The notes under the pieces: generated by a model
The model's database searches: none
Seen by the model: only the letters and a program-made list of their open reading frames with translations
Told to the model about the DNA's origin: nothing
Origin: Planococcus maitriensis
GTDB lineage: Bacteria; Bacillota; Bacilli; Bacillales_A; Planococcaceae
Reading direction: 5' to 3'
Assembly (NCBI RefSeq): GCF_003289925.1
Contig: NZ_QLZQ01000002.1
Span: forward strand, 331,282 to 395,281
Length of the DNA stretch: 64,000 nt
Program-made: the position numbers and the translations under genes
Shown: positions 39,556 to 46,180 of the stretch, in pieces
Layout of the letters: every line of letters begins with the position of its first letter
How positions within the stretch are numbered: the first letter of the stretch is position 1

Positions 39556-39999
39556 TTACGCAGTAAAGAAATCAAAGCCAAGTGCTGTCAAAACCCCGAA
39601 CGCAAGCGTCCAGGCCCCGATGCTGATGACCATCCAGACAGTCGTATTGCGTTTCGTCGCACCTAAGGTCATGCCGATGAACGCGGCGATATGCGTGCCG
39701 ATCAAGATTGGCCCTAAAAGCGACAGCCCCGGCAGCCCGTATTTGTTCCAGATGCGCACCGCGCGTTCGTTTTTCTTCGACGGCTCCTTGCCTTTCGCTT
39801 CCTGCCGCTTGTCATACCAGACGCGGAATTTGTCAAAGCCGACGATGAGCAGCAGTACCGTCAGCAGATTCCCTACAAATGCCGTGATCATGACCCACGC
39901 CGGCGACAAGCCCCAGACGATGCCGAGCGGGATGACGAGCGCGATTTCAAACCACGGGATCGCCGCCCCGAGGAATATTAATGCGTATTCATAAATCAT
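39556..39999 (-). CDS. Small multidrug-export-family membrane protein (PF06695-like)
   Basis: 147 residues, four to five transmembrane segments, with PWFEIALVIPLGIVWG and YGLPGLSLLGPILIGTHIAAFIG typical of the family. Actual transport of drugs is not established for most members. Its ATG overlaps the stop of the upstream membrane gene by four bases (ATGA), so it is coupled to the XRE operon. Confidence 0.8.
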   Translation of the reverse strand: MIYEYALIFLGAAIPWFEIALVIPLGIVWGLSPAWVMITAFVGNLLTVLLLIVGFDKFRVWYDKRQEAKGKEPSKKNERAVRIWNKYGLPGLSLLGPILIGTHIAAFIGMTLGATKRNTTVWMVISIGAWTLAFGVLTALGFDFFTA

Positions 40000-40490
40000 T
40001 CAGCCGCCTCCTTCAGATGCCTGCGCATCTCCAAATAGTAAATCAGGTTCTGGCCGAATGCGAGCGCGAGGATTCCCCAGACGATAAAGAGCCGCGGGAT
40101 CGGGAACAGCATCACGATCAATGCAAAGAGCGGCAATGTCCAGGTGATGAATGTATACACTTTCTGCACCGCTTTTCTTGTGATGAACGTCATTCCTTCG
40201 TCTTCTTCCATGTATTCAGGAGGGCGCATTGAAAATGGAGAAATTTTCTTGCCTGGATTTTTTCGGTTGTACGCTTGCAAAGCAATCAAATAGATGGTGG
40301 TTAATACTAAATACGCGATCAATGCCGCGAACAGCAAGAACCCTTCCACCGCTTGCATTTCGATGCTCAAGCTCGAATCAGTCTTCGTGACATTGACGAA
40401 GCTTGAAGTGAACCCAACCGCCATGACAGCGAGTATTAAAATGAACGCCATATTCCATAAAGGGTAAGTGATCCGAAAATCTTTCTTCAT
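39996..40490 (-). CDS. Four-helix membrane protein of unknown function in an XRE operon
   Basis: 164 residues with four predicted transmembrane helices in two pairs (about residues 12-30, 48-70, 112-130, 133-150) separated by a polar loop PFSMRPPEYMEEDEG. I do not recognise a family with certainty; DUF-type membrane proteins often accompany short XRE regulators of this kind. It starts one base after the XRE stop and is coupled to the next gene. Confidence 0.72.
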   Translation of the reverse strand: MKKDFRITYPLWNMAFILILAVMAVGFTSSFVNVTKTDSSLSIEMQAVEGFLLFAALIAYLVLTTIYLIALQAYNRKNPGKKISPFSMRPPEYMEEDEGMTFITRKAVQKVYTFITWTLPLFALIVMLFPIPRLFIVWGILALAFGQNLIYYLEMRRHLKEAAE

Positions 40491-40491
40491 C

Positions 40492-40695
40492 CTATTCTTC
40501 CTCCTCTAGCCAAAATAATTCCCCGATTTCCACTTGCAATGCATCAGCAAGTTTCAAAGCAAGGGTGATCGATGGCGAAAACTCGCCTTTTTCAATAAAA
40601 GCGATGGTCTGCCGCGTCACATCTACTTTCTTGCCTAACTCGCTTTGCGTGTAGCCATAGCGTGCTCGCAGTTCCTTTACGCGGTTCCTAAGCAT
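40492..40695 (-). CDS. Short XRE-family transcriptional regulator
   Basis: 67 residues, almost only a helix-turn-helix: LRNRVKELRARYGYTQSELG, VDVTRQTIAFIEKGEFSPS, ending in an acidic ELFWLEEEE. The ATG at 40693-40695 is nine bases from AAAGG; an ATG three codons upstream directly touches the ribosome site. It heads a three-gene operon with two membrane proteins and lies behind a dyad-containing promoter, so autoregulation is likely. Confidence 0.85.
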   Translation of the reverse strand: MLRNRVKELRARYGYTQSELGKKVDVTRQTIAFIEKGEFSPSITLALKLADALQVEIGELFWLEEEE

Positions 40696-40718
40696 CCGCT
40701 TCATCCTTTCTTTAAAGA

Positions 40719-40766
40719 TGTTAGGTTTATATTACATAATGTACATTAAACTTAACATTTTATCAA
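40719..40766 (-). promoter_or_regulatory. XRE operon promoter and operator-like dyad
   Basis: Minus strand TTGATA (40761-40766), 17-base spacer, TACATT (40738-40743). An inverted repeat TGTTAGGTTTA / TAAACTTAACA (40719-40729 and 40747-40757, one mismatch) spans spacer, -10 and start site. Confidence 0.6.
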
Positions 40767-40813
40767 GTAAAGCTAATATAGAAACTATTATTTTATTGGG
40801 AAGTTTCGACATG

Positions 40814-40932
40814 TTTGCGGAATATAAAGGATTGTTTGTCGAATATATTAGCTTATTTGCGTAATTCGTTAAGTTATTTGCGGAATGCTATTCATTGTTT
40901 GCGGAATACACCAATTTATTTGCATAACCCCA
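40814..40932 (+). repeat. Array A: six 21-bp direct repeats, 3' side of the NERD gene
   Basis: Units begin at 40814, 40835, 40856, 40877, 40898 and 40919, an exact 21-base period. Consensus core TTRTTTGCGGAAT with an eight-base variable remainder. Some units carry in-frame stops, so the array is not coding. The same repeat occurs in the same orientation on the other side of the NERD gene. Confidence 0.9.
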
Positions 40933-40958
40933 AAAAGCTTTCCGCATTTCGCGAAAAG
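40931..40958 (-). terminator. Terminator of the NERD gene
   Basis: Minus strand CTTTTCGC GAAAT GCGGAAAG stem followed by CTTTTTG, immediately after the stop codon. The 3' arm contains TGCGGAA, the core of the flanking repeats. Confidence 0.7.
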
Positions 40959-41921
40959 TTAGTCTTTTTTCTTTAAATAGTATGTCCGGTTGCGCAAAGC
41001 GCCAGCAGTCCCTAAATCATATACGGCCAACAAACGGGAAGTTATATAAGGCGATTCGATCTTGCAAAATTTCCGGAGTTGCCTATTGCTTAGATGTGTA
41101 TGAACCAGGGAAAAATATTCCTGGACTGCATGTTGAAAAGCGAACGGATCCACCGCTTGGCAGTCGGCACAAACCCAGCCTTTCTTATGTTTCCGCGTCA
41201 TGCTCAGATTTTTGCAGTTTTTGCACAAGATGCCCGTGTGGAGTTCGGTTTCTTCTATTGAATATAAATGGCACAATGGTTTCCTCTCATAGGGGGTCTG
41301 GAAATGCTCGAGGAGTTTCTGGATTTCCGATAAATCGTGAGGGTTGTCTTTTAGGGGGAATTCCTGAATGATGTTGAATAAATAATCGATCAATTGATAA
41401 GTTTTACAGATGTGGTGGTGCTCTGGCTTAGCGAGAAATTCACAATGTTTAGATGTAAACACGACCATTCCCGAAATGGGCAAATCGATTTTCTGTTGTT
41501 TGAAAAACAATGTCAAAAACCGAATATGCTTGTTCAACTGGATCGTCGGATCTTCCATTATAGTTTTTACGCCTTCTGTATTGATTCTTGAAAATTCTTC
41601 GGTTTTATCATCAAAATAAAGTTGGCCGCTTATATTTTTCGATTCGATGACAATCGCCCCGCGCTCCGTCAATAACAATCCATCCATTTGGATTTTCCAC
41701 TGCCCTCTCGACAAGCATACATTTTTTAGAAACCGGGACTGCTCCTCTGTCTCGAATTCAATCATCTTTCGGTGCAGCCTTTCTTCTCCTCTTCTTCCGG
41801 CAGCCGCTTTAAAAATTTCAACTTGGATAAATTCCCGGCGCGAATGATTGTCAGGCAATCGATACAACAGCCTCTCCAACGACTCTGTTACAGGTAATAA
41901 TGCTATTTCTTTTTTGCCCAT
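40959..41921 (-). CDS. NERD-domain (nuclease-related) protein with C-terminal zinc ribbon
   Basis: 320 residues. The NERD domain spans about residues 35-150: GRRGEERLHRKM, then the core IQMDGLLLTERGAIVIESKN, which supplies the Asp and E-x-K of a restriction-endonuclease-like fold, and IQLNKHIRFL. A CKNC...CADC zinc ribbon follows near residue 240, then a helical tail of about 60 residues with basic patches. Likely a DNA-binding or DNA-cutting protein; its biological role is unknown. ATG 41919-41921 follows AGGAGGTG. Two arrays of the same 21-bp repeat bracket it. It lies next to the XRE membrane operon in an accessory patch. Confidence 0.85.
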   Translation of the reverse strand: MGKKEIALLPVTESLERLLYRLPDNHSRREFIQVEIFKAAAGRRGEERLHRKMIEFETEEQSRFLKNVCLSRGQWKIQMDGLLLTERGAIVIESKNISGQLYFDDKTEEFSRINTEGVKTIMEDPTIQLNKHIRFLTLFFKQQKIDLPISGMVVFTSKHCEFLAKPEHHHICKTYQLIDYLFNIIQEFPLKDNPHDLSEIQKLLEHFQTPYERKPLCHLYSIEETELHTGILCKNCKNLSMTRKHKKGWVCADCQAVDPFAFQHAVQEYFSLVHTHLSNRQLRKFCKIESPYITSRLLAVYDLGTAGALRNRTYYLKKKD

Positions 41922-41947
41922 TGAGCACCTCCTAGTAGGATAATTGA

Positions 41948-41970
41948 AGTATAGCATTCCGCGAGGCCAT
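41948..41970 (-). promoter_or_regulatory. NERD gene promoter with an inverted repeat core
   Basis: Minus strand TGCTATACT is an extended -10 (TATACT at 41948-41953). Directly upstream the same strand reads TCGCGGAATGC, which is the core of the flanking 21-bp repeats in opposite orientation. Confidence 0.5.
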
Positions 41971-42014
41971 TCACGCCACCTCTTACACCGTAAATTGGTA
42001 CTTAGGGGCATTTG

Positions 42015-42133
42015 CTTGCGGAATGCTTAGGGTTCTTTGCAAAACGTTATGATTTATTTGCGGTATTCCTCTGGTTGTTTGCCAAGCGCCTTATTTTATT
42101 TGCGGAATATATACGTTTTTTTGCAGATTTGAC
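42015..42133 (+). repeat. Array B: six 21-bp direct repeats, 5' side of the NERD gene
   Basis: Units begin at 42015, 42036, 42057, 42078, 42099 and 42120. Same core (TTTGCGGAAT) and same orientation as array A, and the same total length of about 119 bases. In one frame each unit would read F-A-x-x-x-x-L, but no ribosome site or conserved product supports translation. Confidence 0.9.
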
Positions 42134-42150
42134 TTCGGCTCCCAATCAAC

Positions 42151-42183
42151 AAAAAACCCCTCCACTAAAGTGGAAGGGGTTCC
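42151..42183 (-). terminator. Terminator of the M42 peptidase gene
   Basis: ACCCCTTCCACT / AGTGGAGGGGT stem with short loop and a run of six T on the minus strand. Confidence 0.9.
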
Positions 42184-42188
42184 ATTGT

Positions 42189-43277
42189 TCATTCAAATGT
42201 AATGCGTGTGACAGTGTCCTTGTCCAGTTTCTTGATCACTTCAATGATCAATTTCACTGCATTTTCGTAATCGTCGCGGTGCAGGATGCCTGCGTGCGAA
42301 TGGATATAGCGCGTCGCAACGCCGATCGACAAGGCGGGCACGCCGTTTGCCGTCAAGTGGATCGAGCCGGCATCCGTTCCGCCGCCCGCAATCGTCTCGA
42401 ACTGGTACGGGATTCCTGACTCTTCCGCTGTATCGACGACCAACTCACGCAAGCCGCGGTGAGAGACCATCGATGCGTCGAACAATAGGATTTGTGGGCC
42501 GTCGCCCATTTTGCTGTTGGATTCTTTCGAGGTGACGCCAGGCGTGTCCCCTGCGATGCCTACATCCACCGCAAAACCGATGTCCGGCTGGATGAATGAA
42601 GTCGCCGTTTTCGCGCCGCGCAAGCCGACTTCTTCTTGGACCGTTCCGACGCCGTAAACGACGTTCGGGTGGTCGACGCCTTTCAAGCCTTTCAAGACAT
42701 CGATGGCAATGGCGCAGCCGATGCGGTTGTCCCAAGCTTTCGCCATCAGTAATTTATCGTTGTTCATGACCGTGAATTCGAAATACGGCGTGACCATATC
42801 GCCTGGCGTTACGCCCCATTCTTTCGCTTCTTCATGTGAAGAAGCGCCGATGTCGATGAACATGTCCTTGATTTCCACGGGTTTTTTGCGTGCTTCCGGA
42901 GACAGGATGTGTGGCGGTTTAGATCCAATAACCCCTGTGATTTCTTTGCCGCTGCGCGTCGTGATCGTCACGCGCTGGGCAAGCATGACCTGGTTCCACC
43001 AGCCGCCGACTGTCTGGAATTTCAGGAATCCTTTATCGTCGATCTGGGAAATCATGAAGCCGACTTCGTCCAAGTGGCCAGCGACCATGATTTTCGGACC
43101 GCCTGCTAGCCCTTCTTTTTTGGCGATCAAGCTGCCGAGATTATCGGTCTCAATCGTATCGGCAAATGGTTCTATGTATTTCTTCATGACCTCGCGTGAT
43201 TGGCGTTCGTTGCCGGGAATGCCATTGGCGTCTGTAAGCTCTTTCAACATCTGTTGTGTTTCATCTAATTTTGACAT
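42189..43277 (-). CDS. ysdC: M42-family metallo-aminopeptidase (YsdC-like)
   Basis: 362 residues. Dodecameric di-metal aminopeptidase/glutamyl aminopeptidase family. Metal ligands are visible in [12 protein letters not shown] (His), [10 protein letters not shown] (Asp), the catalytic [12 protein letters not shown] (Glu-Glu) and [12 protein letters not shown], with a C-terminal [10 protein letters not shown] (His). The ATG follows AGGAGG. Its promoter has a cre-like element. The gene stands next to dutA/ysdB as in B. subtilis. Confidence 0.94.
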   Translation of the reverse strand: MSKLDETQQMLKELTDANGIPGNERQSREVMKKYIEPFADTIETDNLGSLIAKKEGLAGGPKIMVAGHLDEVGFMISQIDDKGFLKFQTVGGWWNQVMLAQRVTITTRSGKEITGVIGSKPPHILSPEARKKPVEIKDMFIDIGASSHEEAKEWGVTPGDMVTPYFEFTVMNNDKLLMAKAWDNRIGCAIAIDVLKGLKGVDHPNVVYGVGTVQEEVGLRGAKTATSFIQPDIGFAVDVGIAGDTPGVTSKESNSKMGDGPQILLFDASMVSHRGLRELVVDTAEESGIPYQFETIAGGGTDAGSIHLTANGVPALSIGVATRYIHSHAGILHRDDYENAVKLIIEVIKKLDKDTVTRITFE

Positions 43278-43310
43278 TATTTCGACCTCCTAAATAGTCA
43301 TTGCTTTTTT

Positions 43311-43339
43311 AGTATATATGAAAGCGCTAACCTTATCAA
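43311..43339 (-). promoter_or_regulatory. ysdC promoter with a cre-like site
   Basis: Minus strand TTGATA (43334-43339), 17-base spacer, TATACT (43311-43316). In the spacer the plus strand reads TGAAAGCGCTAACC, matching the CcpA cre consensus except the last base. Confidence 0.65.
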
Positions 43340-43348
43340 AAGATTCCT

Positions 43349-43834
43349 TCAATACCCTTGCTGCTGGCGCTTATAATTGATCTCGTTCTTTTCTACATAA
43401 GCCGCGAGCACTTCCCCATAGCTGAAGCCGAGCGCTTTTGCCAAGGCCCCGAACGTCCGCCACAAGTTATCGTATTCTTCGAATGACGATTGTTCTGCAA
43501 AGCGTCCGATTGACTGGTGGGCAGAGAGGAACAGCTCCGTCAAGTCTTGTTCGCCAATCGGTTCTGGCCATTGCTCAAGTGACTCGAAGCCCTTTTCAAT
43601 ACCAAGCGACAGGATGAAATGAATGCAATCGACATATTCCTCCAACAAGGTGCTTTTATCCGACGGTCCTTTCGTGCTCCAGAACTTGAAGCATCTCGTT
43701 TCATTCGCGAGCTCCGATAGTTCCACTTGAAGTGCCAGCACTTTCTTGCGGAACACCGACTCCCCGACGTTCCTGTTCGATTGGATATAGCGGTCGAGCT
43801 CCCGCTGCATGTGGAACAATTCCTGTAGGTTCAT
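43349..43834 (-). CDS. Dimeric all-alpha dUTPase (MazG-like fold)
   Basis: 161 residues of the dUTPase_2 family: helix 1 LQELFHMQRELDRYI, the metal-binding VLALQVELSELANETRCFKFW with E-x3-E, and LEEYVDCIHFILSLG with the second E-x2-D motif. Hydrolyses dUTP to dUMP, preventing uracil incorporation. Such enzymes are common in Bacillus and staphylococcal phages, but this copy sits in conserved core synteny. Confidence 0.88.
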   Translation of the reverse strand: MNLQELFHMQRELDRYIQSNRNVGESVFRKKVLALQVELSELANETRCFKFWSTKGPSDKSTLLEEYVDCIHFILSLGIEKGFESLEQWPEPIGEQDLTELFLSAHQSIGRFAEQSSFEEYDNLWRTFGALAKALGFSYGEVLAAYVEKNEINYKRQQQGY

Positions 43835-43860
43835 AGTCTTTCCCCTTTTCGATGAAATAG

Positions 43861-43886
43861 TGAAACTTTAAAGCTTCTGTTTCGTA
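43861..43886 (+). promoter_or_regulatory. Sigma-W (ECF) promoter of ysdB
   Basis: TGAAAC at 43861-43866, exactly 16 bases, then CGTA at 43883-43886: a perfect match to the sigma-W consensus. It lies 37 bases before the ysdB ATG. B. subtilis ysdB is a known sigma-W regulon member. Confidence 0.88.
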
Positions 43887-43922
43887 TTATACACAAGACT
43901 ATCTTCATAAGGGGGCAATACG

Positions 43923-44315
43923 ATGGCATTTTTGATCAGATTGATCATCATCGCCTTGATCATCTACCTGTTTTACCGTCTCCTCAAATTCATTTTCGAC
44001 CCGAAACGCAAACTCGATGCAGCGCTTGAATCCGGCACTTATTATTTCCATGACGATGTCGGGAACGTCCGCAGGAACTTCTTCATTGCCATGCGCGGCG
44101 TCCTGTTTGAAGGCGAGAAATACCTAGGGACCACGAAAGAGGCATTTGATGTCGTCTCCATTTTCGTCTGGACCGAGACGCCTGATAAGCTGATCGGCTT
44201 CTCCAAGGAGGATTTTCATTTCCTGGAGAAGGAGATCCGTATGAACTATCCCGATGCGGACATCTCCTGGAAAAGCCCAATCGAACAATTGATGAAAAAA
44301 GAGGGAGAAGCCTGA
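43923..44315 (+). CDS. ysdB: YsdB-like membrane-anchored protein, sigma-W regulon
   Basis: 130 residues, plus strand. One N-terminal transmembrane helix (AFLIRLIIIALIIYLFYRLL) and a cytoplasmic part containing YYFHDDVGNVRRNFFIAMRG and KYLGTTKEAFDVVSIFVW. Function unknown; induced by cell-envelope stress in B. subtilis. AAGGGGG stands eight bases before the ATG. The stop codon lies in the loop of its own terminator. Confidence 0.9.
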   Translation: MAFLIRLIIIALIIYLFYRLLKFIFDPKRKLDAALESGTYYFHDDVGNVRRNFFIAMRGVLFEGEKYLGTTKEAFDVVSIFVWTETPDKLIGFSKEDFHFLEKEIRMNYPDADISWKSPIEQLMKKEGEA

Positions 44316-44330
44316 GCTTCTCCCTCTTTT
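44295..44330. terminator. Bidirectional terminator of ysdB and the DUF1294 gene
   Basis: AAAAGAGGGAGAAGC / GCTTCTCCCTCTTTT perfect 15-pair stem with loop CTGA, flanked by A and T runs. It overlaps the last codons of ysdB. Confidence 0.92.
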
Positions 44331-44332
44331 CC

Positions 44333-44596
44333 TTATTGGGATGCGGCCCAAATAAGCAAGATGGCCTGCATCAAAGCTAACGCAAAGAATCCGATGCGGA
44401 AATTCGTATGCTTTGTTTTATGCCTGAACAGCATCATTCCCAAATATGCCCCGATGCCGCCGCCGATTGCCGCGACAAGCCATAGGCGTTTTTCCGGGAT
44501 GCGCGGCCCGCGCGCTTGCGCCTGCCGTTTATCTGCCCACATCATGATAAAGGCAAATATCGACATGGTTGCCGTATATGCGTATAAAATGGTCAT
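44333..44596 (-). CDS. DUF1294 membrane protein (YsdA-like)
   Basis: 87 residues, three transmembrane segments, with the family block MMWADKRQAQARGPRIPEKRLW and GGGIGAYLGMMLFRHKTKH. Function unknown. ATG 44594-44596 follows GGGAGGG. Convergent with ysdB and downstream of the rplT terminator. Confidence 0.88.
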   Translation of the reverse strand: MTILYAYTATMSIFAFIMMWADKRQAQARGPRIPEKRLWLVAAIGGGIGAYLGMMLFRHKTKHTNFRIGFFALALMQAILLIWAASQ

Positions 44597-44622
44597 TCTC
44601 TTCCCTCCCGAACGGCTTAAAC

Positions 44623-44650
44623 AAAAAAAGGCCGGCAATTAGCCGGCCTT
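44623..44650 (-). terminator. Terminator of infC-rpmI-rplT
   Basis: AAGGCCGGC / GCCGGCCTT perfect stem with loop TAATT and seven T on the minus strand, shortly after rplT. Confidence 0.92.
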
Positions 44651-44685
44651 CCTTCAATCGAACCAGGCGCTAGGCCTAGTGTGAA

Positions 44686-45045
44686 TTAGTTGTTAGATGC
44701 TTTTTTCGCTTGATCAACCAACGCTGTGAAAGCAGCTGCATCAGATACAGCGATTTCAGCTAGCATTTTGCGGTTGATGTCGATACCAGCAAGTTTCAAT
44801 CCGTGCATCAAGCGGCTGTATGAAATATCGTTCAAACGAGCTGCTGCGTTGATGCGTGTGATCCACAATTTGCGGAAATCACGTTTTTTGTTGCGGCGGT
44901 CACGGTAAGCATAGTTACCTGATTTCATGACCTGTTGGTTCGCTACTTTAAATAGTAAGTGTTTAGAACCGTAATAACCTTTAGCTAATTTTAATACTCT
45001 TTTACGACGCTTGCGCGTCACTGTTCCGCCTTTTACGCGTGGCAT
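44686..45045 (-). CDS. rplT: Ribosomal protein bL20
   Basis: 119 residues, strongly basic N-terminus ([26 protein letters not shown]), then [19 protein letters not shown] and [21 protein letters not shown]. Required for 50S assembly and known to repress its own operon by binding the leader RNA. It is third in infC-rpmI-rplT. The gap to rpmI is filled by a repeat-derived hairpin. Confidence 0.98.
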   Translation of the reverse strand: MPRVKGGTVTRKRRKRVLKLAKGYYGSKHLLFKVANQQVMKSGNYAYRDRRNKKRDFRKLWITRINAAARLNDISYSRLMHGLKLAGIDINRKMLAEIAVSDAAAFTALVDQAKKASNN

Positions 45046-45091
45046 ATTGAATTACCTCCTGCTTGAATATGAAAAATTCGATTTTTGTAGT

Positions 45092-45168
45092 TGTTGGTGT
45101 CTAGACTTCAACGGCCAACTCCTCTGGCTTAAGCTGCCGGAGTTTGACGGCCATTTACGCTTCTCTAG
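45092..45168 (+). repeat. Short copy of a dispersed hairpin repeat between rpmI and rplT
   Basis: Begins TTGGTGTCTAGACTTCA and ends TTACGCTTCTCTAG, the same ends as the three copies upstream of thrS, but lacks their middle. Arms GGCCAACTCC and GGAGTTTGACGGCC pair around TTAA. It occupies nearly the whole intergenic gap inside an essential ribosomal operon. Confidence 0.75.
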
Positions 45169-45170
45169 TT

Positions 45171-45371
45171 TTACTTCATGTTGTAGATCAAAGATTTGAT
45201 GCGTTTCAAGTCGCCTGCAGAAACCAATGAGCTCTTGCGGAGCTTGCGTTTTTGCTTAGTTGACTTGTTTGCGAACAAGTGGCTTGTGTGGGAACGGTTG
45301 CGTTTTACTTTACCAGTTCCAGTTTTCTTGAAGCGTTTAGACGCTCCACTGTGGCTTTTCATTTTCGGCAT
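45171..45371 (-). CDS. rpmI: Ribosomal protein bL35
   Basis: 66 residues, very basic: [40 protein letters not shown]. Component of the 50S subunit. Lies 28 bases after infC. Confidence 0.98.
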   Translation of the reverse strand: MPKMKSHSGASKRFKKTGTGKVKRNRSHTSHLFANKSTKQKRKLRKSSLVSAGDLKRIKSLIYNMK

Positions 45372-45399
45372 TTCGGGTTCCTCCTAAACAATTATGCTA

Positions 45400-45921
45400 T
45401 TATTCCTTCTCGTTGACCGGGTTCAGCATCAAGAACATGCTGCGGCCTTCCATTTTCGGGCGCTGTTCAACCGTCGCGACGTCCTTGCACTCTTCTGCGA
45501 AGCGTTCAAGGACGCGTTGTCCGATTTCTTTGTGCGTGATCGCACGGCCTTTGAAACGGATTGAAGCTTTCACTTTGTCGCCTTTTTCAAGGAACTTGAT
45601 GGCATTGCGGAGCTTCGTGTTAAAATCGTGATCATCGATGCCTGGGCTCAAACGAACCTCTTTGACGTTGATGATCTTTTGGTTTTTACGAATTTCGCGC
45701 TCTTTTTTCTGCTGTTCAAATTTGAACTTGCCGTGGTCCATGATCCGTGCGACCGGCGGCTTAGCTTGAGGAGCCACTAACACTAGATCCAAGTTGACAC
45801 GGGCTGCAATCTCGAGCGCCTCGTTGCGTGATTTGATGCCGAGCTGTTCACCATTTTGGTCAATAACCCGTAATTCACGTGCACGAATGCCTTCGTTTAC
45901 ATTGTTGTCTCTGCTAATAAT
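45400..45921 (-). CDS. infC: Translation initiation factor IF-3
   Basis: 173 residues. N-domain ([39 protein letters not shown]) and C-domain ([34 protein letters not shown]). It prevents subunit joining and proofreads start codons. No ATG, GTG or TTG occurs near the strong GGAGGTG site; ATT at 45919-45921 (or the adjacent ATT at 45916) is the likely start. A rare AUU-type start is known for infC and underlies IF-3 autocontrol. First gene of infC-rpmI-rplT, behind an L20-type leader. Confidence 0.94.
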   Translation of the reverse strand: MISRDNNVNEGIRARELRVIDQNGEQLGIKSRNEALEIAARVNLDLVLVAPQAKPPVARIMDHGKFKFEQQKKEREIRKNQKIINVKEVRLSPGIDDHDFNTKLRNAIKFLEKGDKVKASIRFKGRAITHKEIGQRVLERFAEECKDVATVEQRPKMEGRSMFLMLNPVNEKE

Positions 45922-45929
45922 GATCCACC

Positions 45930-46140
45930 TCCGGGTAGTGTCGCGAATAGCTTAAATGTGTAAACCGGATCTTCCGGTTCACAGGCGCAAACAAAAAGCG
46001 GGCGAACCCCGAGGAGTCCGCCCGCCATAATATGACACATGCCAGATGCATGTAAAAGTCAATCGTGTCTACCTGCCAACAATCGGTCGATCAGGTGAGA
46101 AGCGGGCGCTCCTGCTTGCACATATAAGTATTCAATAACC
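45930..46140 (-). ncRNA. L20-type autoregulatory leader of infC-rpmI-rplT
   Basis: About 210-nt structured leader. Minus strand begins with GCAGGAGCGCCCGCTTCTCACCTG, continues GGCAGGTAGACACGA, and ends in a terminator GGCGGGCG..CGCCCGC with TTTTTG (45994-46026), followed by a smaller hairpin AACCGGAAGATCCGGTT. In B. subtilis bL20 binds such a leader and promotes termination. The assignment rests on position, elements and terminator. Confidence 0.72.
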
Positions 46141-46146
46141 TAAATA

Positions 46147-46175
46147 AGAATATCACGCAGCGCTTTTACTGTCAA
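46147..46175 (-). promoter_or_regulatory. infC operon promoter
   Basis: Minus strand TTGACA (46170-46175), 17-base spacer, TATTCT (46147-46152), located right after the thrS stop. No terminator separates thrS from it, so read-through is possible. Confidence 0.82.
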
Positions 46176-46180
46176 GCACT

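Noticed and set aside
40814-42133. CRISPR arrays
   Set aside because: The repeat is degenerate, the variable part is only eight bases, the units are 21 bases and there are no cas genes.
42012-42419. 135-codon plus-strand frame starting in array B with a heptad F-A-x-x-x-x-L pattern
   Set aside because: The heptad comes from the 21-base repeat period. The second half runs antisense through the ysdC gene, array A has in-frame stops, and no ribosome site is present.
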